Assembly (NCBI GenBank): GCA_025331565.1
Contig: JAFREQ010000221.1
Span: 1-64,000, forward strand
DNA length: 64,000 nt
Direction: 5' to 3'
Origin: Holacanthus passer
Taxonomy: Eukaryota > Chordata > Actinopteri > Pomacanthidae
Shown: positions 35,670-48,969 of the stretch, one piece after another
How positions within the stretch are numbered: position 1 is the stretch's first letter
Layout of the letters: each line of letters starts with the position of its first letter
Program-made: the position numbers and the translations under genes
The notes under the pieces: generated by a model
Seen by the model: the letters and a program-made list of their open reading frames with translations, nothing else
Database searches by the model: none
What the model was told of the DNA's origin: nothing

Positions 35670-37370
35670 CTGCCACAGGACTAAAAAGATACCGTGTGTG
35701 AGATGCCACGAGGGAAGAGATGCAGCTGCTTCATTAGTCATCGCTGTTCACTCAAGCGATGACGGATGATAACATTTCTACACTCTGTTTCTGCCCCCTC
35801 TCCCATTAATGTCTGCTCGCACACGTCTACAAAGTGTTTACTCTGAGGATCAGAGACATGAGATGAGATCGTGCCTGAATATCCGGCTGATTCAACATTA
35901 ATGTCATGTAAACAGTGTTTCATCTGGTCAGTCTTCATTTTCACAACAAAGAGGCAGCAGCTGTGCTTATAGTCCATCCCAGCAGCCCTCAAATGGACAT
36001 TAGCATCTACACACAGCGCTTTGATCTACATACTAATCATGATTAACTGATGATTAACTATCTTTAAAATTACGTTCAGCCCTTTTAAGACGGATGTTTG
36101 TCGGGTTATAGTGGACATAAATGAACAATGGTTCAAAGTCAAAGCGTCTTTGATCTCTGTCAGCTAGGACACCAGCCAGCTGGGTCTCAAATTCATCTCC
36201 TTATTAAGCTCTTCATATTCCAGAAAACTTGATGTTTACTTCATAGTTTTAAATACTCTTTTTCTACTTTTTCTTTCTTTTTGACTTTTTGTCATTTTGT
36301 CTCTATGCAGGCCTCTTTGTCCTTTCAATTGCAGGCAGTCGTACATAAACATTTACCAAGACAACAAAGAACAGTTTGCTGCTTTTCAAAATGAATGTTT
36401 TGTTCTCTTATGCTTCTTGCATACAAACTCTACACAATGAAACTGGGTATAACAATTGCTTCAGCCTACTGATTTCTATTGTGACCAAAACATTGCAGCA
36501 ATAAACTTTTGCAACTACACAAATAATAATGTCAAATGCATTTATAAAGGGTAAGCACACGATGTCAGTCCCGACATGGTCACCAGCACAGACACATAGC
36601 AAACACAGCTGCCATCATGTGTTCACATGATAGCTTTGCACTTTTCTGCTGTGAAGTTGTTATTGATATCAGAAAATTTGGGCTAAAAAAACGAATGAAA
36701 ATGGAAATAATTGACTGGTACAGGATATAATCTGACTGGCATTAGGATTTGTAGTTGAAGTTGAAGTTGAAGTTGACACTTCTTTGGTCTCGGTCGAGTC
36801 TTTTTTTTTACCATAAATTGTAGAAGAGTAAAGAACAGGAACAGAGTGTATATACTTTGCATATACTTTACACATCAGAATGCAGAAATAGTTCTGTTAT
36901 TTAGGAACAAAAATGGCTACCACCCACGCTGTGCCCTGCAGTTTCAGTCATGATTAACTAAACCAACAATCACCAGTAACCTGTCTCTCCCAGGCTTCTT
37001 TGTGTATTCTGACCTCAGCGGTACTGACAAAGAAGCTGACTAACAGACTCAGTGAAGAAATGAGGGAGGATGACGGGTGAGGTGATACAGGTGTATCTGC
37101 CTACACCCAAACCTCTGCTCTCTCCCATTTCTCTAAACAACATTAAATCAAGTATATAATTAAGTGGGAGTGAGTGTTCGTTTCTACATGTTGCTGATGC
37201 TCTTGGACACTGAGCAGCAACAGCTCAGGCAAATATAGAAACTAATGCATATGGTTTGTTTCAGTGTGTCATCATTGCCATTGTGCTTTCTTCTTAAGTA
37301 CAAAACAGAGCATGCTGTTACGAATTCTCTTGTATCCATAATGACCTGTATCTGACTGCTGTTATAATAG
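35670..37370. other. Non-coding stretch, nothing recognised
   Basis: Unique sequence apart from the hexamer repeat at 36754. Confidence 0.45.
36754..36776. repeat. (GTTGAA)n hexanucleotide repeat
   Basis: Just under four perfect units. Confidence 0.93.
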
Positions 37371-37371
37371 T

Positions 37372-37640
37372 GAACTTTATTTCATAGAGCACTTTTCAAA
37401 ACAAGTTACAAAGTTCTTTACATGGTTGAAACAGGATTAAAACGTTTCAGGATTGAGGCAAATAAAATCAGACACTTAAATAAAACAAAATAAAATGTGA
37501 TAACATACCCAACAACAAAGATAAGAACAACAATGATAATAACACAACAGATAAGACATGTTAGAAAAAAAAGTTGCTTAAGTGTAAATGCTATCCACAG
37601 AAAGAGTTTTATCACACGCTTTGCCACAGTTCAGTAGGTA
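37372..37640 (-). mobile_element. LINE/SINE 3'-end remnant
   Basis: 'gaactttatttcatagagca' and 'cttttcaaaacaagttacaa' followed by 'agttctttaca' are the reverse of the conserved 'aaagtgct...aaataaagtt' 3' end of fish L2-like retrotransposons. An A/AAAT-rich stretch follows to about 37580. No coding part is recognisable. Confidence 0.55.
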
Positions 37641-37644
37641 TGTT

Positions 37645-39825
37645 TAAGTAATTAATCCTTTTGAATCCATTTAATTCCCCATTACCTCTGACATTTATCT
37701 AACAAATGATTGGTGTTATAACTCTATCTTCTCAAGAGTATCACTCATTGAGGCTTTGAGCCATGCAATTGTTTAATCTCATTTAATTTGACTGAGCTGT
37801 AATTAACACTGATGGAGGGCCCTGTACTGATATCAGACACAGAATAATGTATCTTTCAAGTCAGTTCATGATCAACAACTTTAAGTGGATTTCATACAGC
37901 AGCTTTGGCATTTATTCAAAAGTTTCACTGACAATAGGATATAAGAAATAATTTGATCTGGTCTCTTTGAGGAGAGAGCTGGTGAAATTTGTCAGCAAAT
38001 CCCATTAAAAAAAAGAGCTGTTTATTTGCTAATAGCTTTCGTGCTATTATTTAAGTTGACATGGACTTGAATAATGTCGTAATCCTATGCATCTCCTCTC
38101 CTCCACTGCCACTTGGATAAAGCAACCCCAGACTAAACCTCTCAGCTACCGTTACCCCTCTCCCCATCTCTCTCTGTTAGGTGGTCTGTCTTTTAGAATG
38201 AGTTTGGCTGCACCGGTAGAGCGTCACAGCGGCATCATGTGCACTGCTCTCGACTGTGACACAGAGACACACTTTCATATGCAGGCTGTCGTGGATATCA
38301 TGCGCAAAGAAATGCAACACTTCAGCACAAGCTGTGCTGAACGCCCTTCTGCTCTGCTGGATTTACAAGGTCCGAGATGAACAGGAAGGAAGAAGACAAG
38401 AGGAGAATCAGACCTCCCATTACTGTTTTATTTATCGGCGCAGTCTAATCTGTCGTGGCAATGATTGTAGCTCGGTTGGTGAGTTTGATACTTGTAAAGA
38501 ACCAAGGAGGCATATGACATGCTGTCTGGGATGTGAGTGTTGTAGTTTTATGGAAGTCTTTTTAGACGTGAGAGAGGTTGCATGACTGTGGAACCTCCAC
38601 CTGTGCACACAGGATTCGATGTCCTGACTCATGTGATCCTGACTGATGTGCTGGTTTATCAGGAGGCAGCAGGAGGTTCTGTGAGAACACTTTGTCAGGA
38701 GACTGCTGTTAGATTTCCAAATGTAATTACACCCACTATTGAAAAGACCTGAATGGACCAATCAGGAATCTCTGCTCCAACTGACCCTGACAAAGAGACA
38801 CAATTTTCTCTTAGTATGAAACAGATTTTTTTCCTCTTCTATGTAACATGGCACTTTAAAGAGTTTAAAGTGTCTGTTGAGAATATTATGGAGTGACTGT
38901 GTCCTTTCTACTTTCCTCTCTTTTCCTCTCTCAACTCTCAATTTTAAGAACATTTCATGTAGTAAAGCCGATATTGAAGTGCAAAACTGTTCCCACAAAA
39001 CATCAGTGCAGCATCATAAAGAATAAGAATGCTCTCACTTATTCAGGTATCTGCTAAAGTTGGTTGTCTTTGACGTACACATACATATAAATAAACATAT
39101 TTTAGATGGAGTGATAAAAGTAGTTTTTTGGTTCAACTGTTATTGGGTTATTTAAACTATGGCTACCATGATGTTTGTTAGATGAGCCATAGCATAAGCC
39201 TGTTTAATGGAAACACCAATATAAATAATGAAATGAATGATGGCTGAATTCCATTTAGCTGCTTCAGTTTAAGGATCCTGGTATTTCGTGCTGTCCCACT
39301 GTCACACTACCATAACTTACTGGGGCATTTGAATAGACAGAGCCACCGATGATGTTATTAGTAACATCTGTGCTGTTATTTAATTCTTTCAAAAAAAAAA
39401 AAAAGTTTCCTCGGCTGTTTAATTAAAGCTATAAAACCGGTGATGATGTGAAGGTATTTTAAATATGAATAAAACCTGGAGCTTTCACACAGGAACAGGC
39501 TTGATGCTGATCTTGGCTGTTTAGGATTATGCTACATTCATGCCATAAGGGATGAAAAGTATTAGATGGAAAGATTCCCCTGTTTACAAAAATCAAGAGC
39601 TGTATGCTGTATGTTGGCTTAATTACCTTGAACAACAGACTATGGTTGACGCTTGGCATCTGTTTTTGTTTACTTTTTCAGACATTTATGAACAGACTTC
39701 CTCCCAGTCCCCCCAAAAAACATCCAGTTAATATAGTTAATCTGTGCAAGAAGCTTATTACAAACCATCTTTACGTTTTTGTTAGAGACTAGTGGCTGTA
39801 GCAATTATGTAGTAATTATGACAGG
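37645..39825. other. Non-coding stretch with one weak exon-like block
   Basis: Mostly unique AT-rich sequence. One open block at 38181-38369 is listed separately. Poly-A of about 14 at 39391-39404. Confidence 0.4.
38181..38369 (+). other. Weak exon-like block, unrecognised
   Basis: A pyrimidine tract with CTGTTAG (or TTTTAG at 38196) precedes an open frame with a protein-like composition (it contains ALDCDTETHFHMQAVVDIMRK). It ends at TTTACAAG before GTCCGA. The donor is poor and I recognise no protein family. An alternative is a chance ORF. Confidence 0.15.
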
Positions 39826-39831
39826 AGCAAA

Positions 39832-40045
39832 GCAGGAAGTCAGGTGACGTAGTATCAAGAGCGACAAAGTCCTCGAAGGCAGGAGGTCGGAGTGGATAGA
39901 TGCGTCAAACACAGGACTTTCACTCAGTTTATTACCTGTGTTGACTTATTTTAACTTACTCACATAACTGAACTCATGTGACGTATTTTTTTTAACCCAA
40001 ACCAGCTTTGTTTCCTAAACCTAACCAAACTGTAATCATTTCACA
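39832..40045 (+). repeat. Dispersed repeat family D, copy 2
   Basis: Shares the block 'ggaagtcaggtgacgtagta' and 'caggactttcactcag' with 10472-10578. It then extends into 'aacccaaaccagctttg' and 'cctaaacctaaccaaactg', a tail often seen with this family in percomorphs. It is non-coding. Confidence 0.65.
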
Positions 40046-40049
40046 ATGT

Positions 40050-42205
40050 CCTGTCACTACTACTCTCCAACGCTCATATATTTTGTTTTGTAATTGTGGG
40101 AGTCAGAGGCAGCTGGCCAGTTCTGTTGTTTAGGTCTGAGGATGTGTTGTTCGTGTATAATGAAGCACCAAGTTGTCTTATAAAAGTGGAACACCGGAAT
40201 TGATCTGCTGGAGAACCGTGACCGAGCTCAAATAAAGTGAACTTGTGGAAGGCTTAACATCTTTCCAAGAATAGGAAATGTTGGAGAGAGCTTGTTGGAG
40301 ATGAAGAGGAATAAGTAAGATGTATTAATTGAAGTTTTCAGAAAGATTACTGAACCATTTGAAAACTGATATTTAACTCTTACATGACATGAGCACAGTA
40401 TTAGTTTTCCAGTCAGTTTATAGTACTGTCCTCTGAATCTCTGGCTCGGACTCTTGTATTCCACCAACTTATTCTCAATTCACATTTCTTGCATAGTAAT
40501 GAAGGTCATGTCTGTTTCACTTTCTTTTTATGTAAACTTCAGTAAAGCTATCGTTTGTGTCATCTTACCCAAACTAACTTTTCCATCCCATCTTCCCTTT
40601 ATTTCATCTCCTCTTTTATCTCCGTCTAAATCGTCTGTCGTTTCTCTTCTTCTCTTCCTTCCTTCCTGTCTTGTTTTATCTATCATCTATCTATTGACTC
40701 CTGTCCTTCTCCATTATGCTGACTTGCATGACTGCCAGCCAACAGTACTTTTTCTTTCTATATGCGATACATCCACTCATTTTCACACACACACACACAT
40801 ATTGCATGCACGCACACACACACACACACACACACGCACGCACGCATACAAGATCCTATTAATATGACAATGCTCTCATCACTAAAGAGACTGATGCCCA
40901 CTCAGCGTAGCACATTACTCCTCGGCCCTCTTAAATCATCATCTCTCCTCTACTCTCTTGTGTTCATCCTCCAGTAAAGTGAAGCAGCTCCAGATTGAGC
41001 CCCTCAGCAACTGTCATCTCTTACTCACTCTACCTTCAATTTTCTGTCCATGCAGCATTAAAACAGTGTGTCAAAACCATATTAACCCACTGGAAAAAGA
41101 CCCACAGCTACTCCAGGCAACTGTACGTTATTTGGAGGGAGCTGGTGACCTTCTATATGTTATTTCATTTCTGTTGTTCATCCTTCGCTAATAGTAAATA
41201 AAGCTGAACACACTGAACCTCTCCATCACTTCTCACTCATTCTCCACCGTGACAGAAATTGTTGTAGGAGCAGGGTTTCATTAAAACCGTATTAACCCCC
41301 AGAGAGAGAAAGAGAGAGGTGTGCCGGTGACTTGAAGAGGTCATTCATCTCCCAGGTTTTCTCTCATTCTCTCTCTTCCTCCTCAGACAGATAATTCAAT
41401 ATGTTCAGAACAGGACAGAGAGCTGTTCCTTTGCATAATTTTATTAAGCGGCATTAGCAGCACTATCGCTGAGGTGACAGGAAGGAAATGGATTTGAATT
41501 ACAACGTGATAAAAGAAGGAATCGGAGGGAGAAAGGTGTGTGTGCAGTGTGCTGTCACACTAACAACTCTTGTCCTCAGCCTCTCTGAGGAAGGATTTAC
41601 ATAACCTACTTAAGTTCACATTATTTCTCTTGGGGAGACCTTGTGATTGGATTGTTTGGGGTTTTTTTGTTTTTCGAAACCAAAAAAAAAATCTTACCTC
41701 AGGCTTATTTCAGAGGGGAGCAGTGCTATTAAATTGCATTCTGAAGTATTTGCCTTGTCTCATATGCCACATACCAGGAAATTAGTTGTGTTTATTATGT
41801 TTCTTTGCACATGCGTATATCCGCTGTATGTGTGCAGGCCTGTTCTAATATCAGTTTAACCTTGAGGGACCTGTTACCAATCCAGCAGCAGGGAAGCCCA
41901 AGGGCCTTGCCGTGCTGACCCTTGATGTAAAAACTAGCAGTTTGAACATGAAATGCTGTCTCTAATAGGGAAGGAGCTAACGTAGAAGGTGGAGAAGCAC
42001 CAACTTGATCCAGGGCTCACCTCTACACAAAGCAACAGCTCTATAACCGTACTCCTGGATAGGGCTGGCTCCAGAATTGGCCAAGGTGAGACTCACCAGG
42101 TGGGTGTCTGGATGCTCACAAGCTCCCAAGCCCACTGCATTTAGCTGATTATGTAGTTCTTTCAGCATAATTAGGAACTTCCAGTTTGTACTGAGGCTGG
42201 ATTCC
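40050..42205. other. Non-coding stretch with CA repeat
   Basis: Pyrimidine-rich 40560-40760 and a CA array at 40784. The 137-aa ORF across them is low-complexity and rejected. The stretch 41890-42180 may be the upstream part of the LINE relic at 42210, but I cannot show it. Confidence 0.4.
40784..40849. repeat. (CA)n compound microsatellite
   Basis: Two CA blocks (40784-40799 and 40809-40834), then (GCAC)n-like units to 40849. Confidence 0.95.
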
Positions 42206-42209
42206 TGTC

Positions 42210-42475
42210 AATTGTAAAGCAGCTGGGATGAGAGTCAGTCACGTGCCAGAAAATGGAGGAATCAGTTGCTACCCCAATTGAAAGAGCTTAGTTTTCAAGT
42301 ATCACTCGGACCTGTTTATGACTGAGGTAAGACATGAGACTGATAAATGGAGTGGTGAATGTTGTGGTCACAAGGGAGCGGCTTGAAGTTTCCGATTTAC
42401 CAACTGATCTATGTTTCAACCTATGGTGACTGAATTGACCTTTTTCTGCAGGCTGTCTGGCCTCACCCATACTGC
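42210..42475 (+). mobile_element. LINE reverse-transcriptase C-terminal relic
   Basis: The frame starting AAAGCAGCTGGGATGAGAGT gives KAAGMRVS. A 'VFKYHSDLF' block (consensus-like FKYLG..F) and 'EVRHETDKWSG' (consensus-like REIDRRIG) follow. At DNA level, 'ggagcggcttgaagtttccg', 'atttaccaactgatctatgt' and 'tttttctgcaggctgtctgg' follow the usual order of a fish LINE RT/thumb region. In-frame stops and deletions make it dead. Both ends are truncated, so I do not assign a clade. Confidence 0.65.
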
Positions 42476-42479
42476 GGAC

Positions 42480-45400
42480 ATTCAGACACAACACAAACAA
42501 AGCAAAGGGTTGCGTTTGTGTAGGCATGTTGCTTCATGTACCAGTTAGACATTAAATACAGTCCAGGAAGTCCAGTTTGAGTAACAGATCCACGAGTCTC
42601 AAGGCTTATCAGGCCCTCAATATAATACAGCGGCACATATTTAATCTTTTGTCACGCTGATCATGAGGTAGAACAGCATTAGAAACGCACCTGTTCACGC
42701 TGCGTAGTAATCCACCAGGAATGTCCACTTACATGTATTTGATTGGCCACCCAGCACTTTTTTGCAATTTTCCTCAGAGTTTTCAGAATTGAGGAAAGTG
42801 GCTGGGGCAGAAGGATTATATATACCACCCAGCATTGCCTCAGTTTTTGAGTGGCAGGTTTGACAGCAAAGCAGCCCAGCTGCTGCTTCACACTCTGTGA
42901 GCTGCAGAGAGACGGAAGCAAGCGATACAGCTCAGAGTAGGTCAATCAAAGTTATGATGAGATGGTTTATTCCCAGGTGAGTCGTTGCTGTGAGCGATAG
43001 CACTGATTGTCAAATGATTGCTCCCACAGTATCCGCTGCGGCTCACTTTGATGTTGGAGGGCAGTGGTGTTGTGACAGCACATGCTGACTTCACATCTGG
43101 ATCCTGTTCCTCATACGAGGATAACTGAGTTACGGTTGAGTTTGTTGACGGTTTGGAATATGACCAGGATTTTCTGTTCCCTGAAGCAAGCTTTGGTCTA
43201 CCTTGTTACCGGAGCAGCAGCTCAAATCTTCAAAGTCACACAGGCTGCCCTCTTCATTTCACTTTCAAGATACTCTTATAGAGTAGTGTGTAAAAGGGTT
43301 ATTGGACCTTTAACATAGAGGTTAATTAGTTCTTGATTTCTCGTGGTGAAGATTTGTCATTACAGCTGGGAGAGACTTAATTGCAGAATGCCTAAAGAAT
43401 GATTTCTTTATCGACAAAGGGTACAATAGGAAGGTTGAAGAAAGTGAAGTGAGTATTTAAACCCCATTGTGATGTCATATTCGAAGGGGGTAGTGATGTG
43501 AGCTGTACAGGAATATCCCCCTGATGGAGTCAAGACACTGGAGGTGCAGACAGGCTAAAGAGCGATGTTGAAGATCTGGATCGATGAGAAGTGGAGCAGG
43601 ATGTCTGATGGGCCTCACTGGAAGGACCAACTGGGAACACTGGATGTGATGAAGACTGGAGGTGAATGAGGTGGAGAAGAGTCACATCAATCTTGACACT
43701 GAAATGACAGCTGACAGTAAGAGTAAGAAATGTTTTATCGAATTTGACAAGAGTGAAATGATTGGCTCACAGAGGTTGTGGCAAAATCTGATCGTTTTAA
43801 CTGAAAGAGCGAACGTCCACAGTCAGCTGACTGAGTTGGAAGCGGGAACAGACACACACACAGATACGGGGAGAGTAAATAATAAATAGAACTCTGAAAT
43901 CTGAACTTTCTGCGTTTGACATGCCTACACAATATACTGGCAGCATGAGATTGTAGGCTTTAGTATTCAGTTTAGAACACAGTAAATTTGTTGTTGAGCT
44001 GCAGTAAAACTAGCACTGTCTCCTAAAGCCATGGTGCCATGCATGATTTTGACTACTATTTCCATTCATAGCAAATCAGTTCACCGGCCAGTTGGATAAA
44101 AATTTAATCATTTGAACTGTCTAACGTGATATCAACCTGATAAATTAAATGTTATATCAGAACCAGGACCTTTTCTCAGTCTTCTCGCACCTCATCATTT
44201 TTAATTCTGCTCCACCTCTTTCTTCAGCCCGTTCTTTGGCAGCTTCAGGAAGCAGTGATGGAGTGAGTTTGTGTGTCTTATTGTTTGTCATGAAAATAGG
44301 ATTTCAGCAGATGGATGGAGAGATTCTGGAGGAGAAATGTAATCTAACAGGACCAGCACAGAATGGATGGACTGTTATGGTTGCAGACTTAGTACGTGCC
44401 AGATGGGCGAGTTGTGGGCTGAACCCCCAACTTTCATACTTCTGCACGTATTACAATTTTCCAGTTATATTGAAATAAATATTCAATCATTTCATTCATC
44501 CTTTTGGCTGCCAATTTTCTTATTTTTCAAGTTCGTACAAAATCAAAAGAGTTGTGTTGTTTTGGAATTTAGATACAGAAATCTCAAGTTCAATGTAAAA
44601 TCAAAAGACAAGAAGATTTGTAAATATAATTGTAATCCAAAGTTAAGATGAAACTAAAATTCACAGTCCGACCATCAGTTGTTTGCTTTACCAACAAAAC
44701 GGCACCCTAATGATTGAAGATGTGTGTGATGTGTGCTGTCCAGGCATTTCTGTGTCGATTTTGTTGCGTCAGTCTCATTGTGGCAGGTGTGAAACGAAAG
44801 GAGCGGAGAATGAAAAGAAAATATGCAGAACGCAGCTTTGAACACGAGTGACTGAAAATCACTCTTGTGTAGAAAAGTGATGACAGAATAAACCTGCGGA
44901 GACAAAGAAAATGCTCTCTAATGTGGCATTTAGAACAAATAAAGCATTTTCTGTTACTACATCTACAACAAATATGATGAGTCTCTTTTTCTAAACTTTT
45001 CAGTTTGTATTGGAGCACAAACAACAACTCGGCATTGTGCATCTTCCGGAGACATTTTAATATTCAGGGTCATTAATCTAGCCTGGCTCCAGACTTCTTA
45101 ATATCCGTGCACAACGCCATTTATTTTCTTTCATTCAAACACTGAAGTGAAAACAAAGTGGCAATTCAGCCTGATTATCAAGTTATTACCGATAAAAACA
45201 CACACGCTGACACATTTCAAATGGAAGCAAATTGAGCGCTTATTACTGAGAGCTCTCTTAGTGCTTTTAGTAAAGAAACACTCGGCTTTAACAACCGCAG
45301 TTGTCACAGTTTTGGCCCCTCATACAGTATGCGTTGGCCCTGGGAACTGTTCTAACATCGTACACTGAGCTGCTGTGTTTCCAAATTTCAGCAACTTTGG

Positions 45401-45530
45401 CAGGCGAAATTCTGGTAGAACAAATCCTCCCTTAATAAACACATACGTGATCATTAAATCTTAGTTAAATCAACAACATGTTACTGGTCAGCCGGTTGCC
45501 AAGCAGCTTCTGAACGAGCAACTGATAGTG
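42480..45530. other. Non-coding stretch, nothing recognised
   Basis: Holds one 26-base block (42572-42597) that is 24/26 identical to 22360-22385. The rest is unique. ORFs at 43662-43889 and 44149-44478 have no recognisable motif. Confidence 0.4.
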
Positions 45531-45532
45531 AA

Positions 45533-45985
45533 CATTCAAGATTCAATCATTTATTGTCATATCAACTTTACAGCTGATTTAGAAAAGTCAAAGTGCACGT
45601 GCATGTTTGTATACCAGTGAAGCATTTAGGATGCACATTACTTCAGGTTGGTGCTATTGTGGAGTCTTTTACCTGACGGGTGAGGAGATCACAGCTTTTT
45701 CTCACAGCGTTGTTTTTTTTCTCGTGGGCTGTAGCGATGCCAGGCCAAACAGTTACTGAGAAAGTGAGCACACTTTCTATTACCACACTGTAGAACTGTA
45801 ACACTGCCGCCCTTGACACTCCATTTTTGAGCTTTCTCCTGGTGGTGAAGTTGTCTTCTCATTTCGGGGAGGAGAAGATTGTCGTCTCAAGGAGTTTAAA
45901 ATGATCCACTCTCTCTACCTACCTGGATGACCAGCACTAGTAGCTCTCCCTCATTTTCCTAAGTCCACCAAGTTCTTTAGTTTTG
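45533..45985 (-). mobile_element. CR1/L2/Rex1-like LINE 3' relic
   Basis: On the - strand a long collinear frame keeps KTKELGGLRKMRE, VERVDHFKLLETTIFSS, NGVSRAAVLQFYSVVIES and VLTFSVTVWPGIATAHE. These match the RT C-terminal segment of fish LINEs (KTKEL, VDHFKFLGT, L..FYR.VIESVLTF...VW). Several stops break it. The 3' end 'gacaataaatgattgaatct' at 45533-45560 is a typical LINE tail. The 5' side is truncated at about 45985. Confidence 0.75.
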
Positions 45986-45989
45986 AAGA

Positions 45990-48525
45990 TGTACAGAATC
46001 AGATTTGTTTGTCAATTTATTTGTTATTGCTAGATAGGACCACATAGGAGACTTCATTTCTATAGGCATGAATGAAGATGATGCTTCAGAATCGAAAACA
46101 TTTTGCTTTCAGAATCAATTGCTGTGCACCTATTCTATACTACATGCATTATAGAGCTGAAAATCGCAAGTAAAATATTACCATAGCTTACAAGAATGAT
46201 TTCCAAAACTACAATATAATATAAGAGGATGAATGATGGAGAGAACAGAGAGTGATGCTGTATCAAAAAAAGCGTTTGCCATCTTGACTGCTGCTTAATT
46301 AATTAATCTCTGTGCTCAGTGGACACTATAATTATGTGTTTGGACAGCTCAGAGCTTGGCTGCAGGAGTTAAGGAAGTGCATGAGTGTGTGTGAAATGAA
46401 AGAGGATCTATTTCCAGGTCTTGGACTGTGTATACAGCATTATGCTACTTTCTAGTGTTTGGCTCAGGGCTTTGACTTTTATCTCTGTGCTTTTTTTTTT
46501 GGTCATTTCTCTCTCTTGTAAAATCACAGCCAGGGCTTAAGGTTTTAATTTGAGATTTTAAAGGCAGTCGGTGAGTTGATGTTCAGACAGATGAGCTCGA
46601 TGAGCAGAACTAAACTCATTAAGTCAAAAGTCGGCTGCTCTTCTCCCTCACATCAGTGTCTCATATTTCGTTTCTTTTTTTCTCCCTGGCAGGTGTCTTT
46701 AATACCCAGGCTTTAGTCCTAGCATTCCTGGCTAATTAGTTTTCGCATTCATCCCCTCTCTCCCCACTCATTCTCTGCCTGATGGACTATACTTTACAGA
46801 CACAGAGTTTCATTTCTCACATTTTTCTTTAATCCACTCTGACGCTTAATTGCTAACGTTGCCTCTCCCACCAGTCACACTCTGTGTTTTTGTCATTTCT
46901 CTCCATCACGCTGTAATGAGATTGATGGGGAGATAAAAACAAGGTGAAGCTCTCCCACTCCTCCCTCTGCCCACTCTTTCTACTTTGATATTACACCATC
47001 TGGAATGAATGGCAGCCAAGCAAGTAAGGCCGGCATGCAGTGCAGAGGCAAGTTCACTCATTCACTAAGTCACTTTTTCAGTATCTATTTTCTGCCTTCC
47101 CCTGCCCAGATGGGGACGGGCTGCAGCGTGCTGGGATAACAGCGCACCAGTTAAACTCTCTCAGACCTTTGCACTTGTCGGCTCAGTGACATGGGACCGG
47201 CTCTGTGGATGTGATGGGCGAAGGGAGACAGGCAGTCTTGTTATGAAGCCGTGCCCTCCTAGCCAGCAAATCTCTCCACACACTAGGGATATCTGTGGAG
47301 GGAAAGGAGGTATTTTTTGGGTCTTCATCTGCAATTTTTTTTGCAGGTTTTTTTCCCCAGAAGGTCATGGGTTCAACCCTGTACATTTTCACCCAGACGC
47401 TTACAGTTCTATCTGCAAAGTGGAATTTTTTTCACAATCACTGGTGAGGTATTGTATCTCTCTTAGGCCATTAATATGGCCTATTAGTATCCTGCAGCAG
47501 ATACATACATATATTATTTCAGACTAATCTCTTTCACCCCGTATGTATTAGCTGTTCTCACCCTCTCTGCTTATTTACCAAATGATATTTGTGTTCTGCT
47601 CTCAAAAAAAGCAATAATTCAGTGTTTCAGCATTATCAGTTGCAGCAGTAAAAATGTGTAAGCACGGTTCAATCCTCCAAATTGTCGCTGGAACTGATAT
47701 GAACTCATTAGGCCATGAAAGTCTCTTTCCGTTTTGAAAGTTAATTAGATGTTCAAATTGGAGCTGCAAAGGTGAATGGGTTTGGATCCTTTAACTCCGC
47801 TTCTTCATCAGCTCCCAACAGCCAAAGGAAACCAGACATTCACAAAGCAAAGTCAGCCACTGAATGGGCTAAATCCCCTGACTAAATTAAATTTGTCCTT
47901 GCAACAATGTATGACAGCCACACAGAGCTCACAGGAGGATGGATTATGTTCCTGCTCTCCACTCCTTCCTCTCCCCCCCATTCTGTCTGCTCACTTATAA
48001 TGGAGTGTCTTTGAACCCGTATAATTAAACATCCGTCCCTGCTGCTGCAGAGACATGCCCGTCACTGTGCACACACACACAAATGCTTTCTCATTAACTT
48101 GTAACAAATAATTGTACCAATTCATTTTATACTCTTTTTACTTTTGAAGAAGCCGCACTTCTTAAAAGAGCACTTGACGGAAAATATATTTTTGCACCAA
48201 TTACTAAACCTTCAAAGCCATGAGTGTTGATGTCACTCATCAATTTGCTTCCAAATGAATGCCTTTTGTGTGCTCAGTGGTTGCTAGTATGGTGGTGACA
48301 AGTTTGGATTTCAGCACGTACGTATTTAGAGTATTTAAATTGATACCTGAAATTTGGATCATGCTACGTTACAGAAATTGTTTAAAAAGGTTGTTTTGCA
48401 GCAAGTAAAGAGGATATTCACAGTAAAGCGTCAGTCCCAGCAGCAAAGCCAAAAAACTCACTAAGCAATAGACACACTTTGTGGGCTGGCTGCTGGTTAT
48501 GTTGTTGAATTGCTGCTCCCCTGTG
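45990..48525. other. Non-coding stretch, nothing recognised
   Basis: Unique. 46280-47000 is repeat-free with TTAATTAATTAAT and several pyrimidine-rich segments. The both-strand-open region 47183-47527 matches no family that I know. Confidence 0.4.
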
Positions 48526-48529
48526 AGCC

Positions 48530-48934
48530 GGAGCGCAGCCTCAGATCCTCATGCAGGGCCCTCCTGGCTGCTCCTAAGTCCCTGCTCAAGACTAAAGGAG
48601 ACCTGCGTTTGTAGTCAAGTCCCCTCAGCTTTGGAACTGACTGAAGATCTGAGGCTGCAGAATCACTGACATCTTTTAAATCACTTCTTAAAACTGATCT
48701 TTTTTTCTTTTTTTTTTAAACCTTTATTAATGTTAGCTAAAAATGTGTTTGTTTTTTCAGTTCTACTTTGTTTATTTTGCAGTTTAATTTATTGTGCTTT
48801 GACTGTTCTATATTACTTGCTGTACCTTTATTTGGTGGTGCTGATTTGTTTCAATTTTGTCTTGTCTTTGTAAAGCACACTACTCTAAACATTTTAAGGT
48901 AAGTCTCTATAAATAAAGTTTGTGATTATTATTA

Positions 48935-48968
<34 letters not shown>
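48530..48968 (+). mobile_element. L2-like LINE 3' end with (ATT)n tail
   Basis: Degenerate coding end: 'agcctcagatcctcatgcag', 'ctcagctttggaactgactg' (PxLWN...L), 'gaagatctgaggctgcagaa' (EDLRLxx) and 'acatcttttaaatcacttct' (TSFKSxL), then 'aaaactgatctttttt' (LKTDLF). The AT-rich 3' UTR follows, ending 'ctctataaataaagtttgtg' and (ATT)n at 48924-48968. Frameshifted and 5' truncated. The layout is that of the widespread fish L2 element. Confidence 0.8.
48924..48968. repeat. (ATT)n tail of the LINE
   Basis: About 14 ATT units with one GTT variant. Confidence 0.95.

Positions 48969-48969
<1 letters not shown>

Noticed and set aside
47356..47376. Possible tRNA-derived SINE (gggttcaaccctg)
   Set aside because: B box mismatches at its end, no A box, and no poly-A or repeat body.
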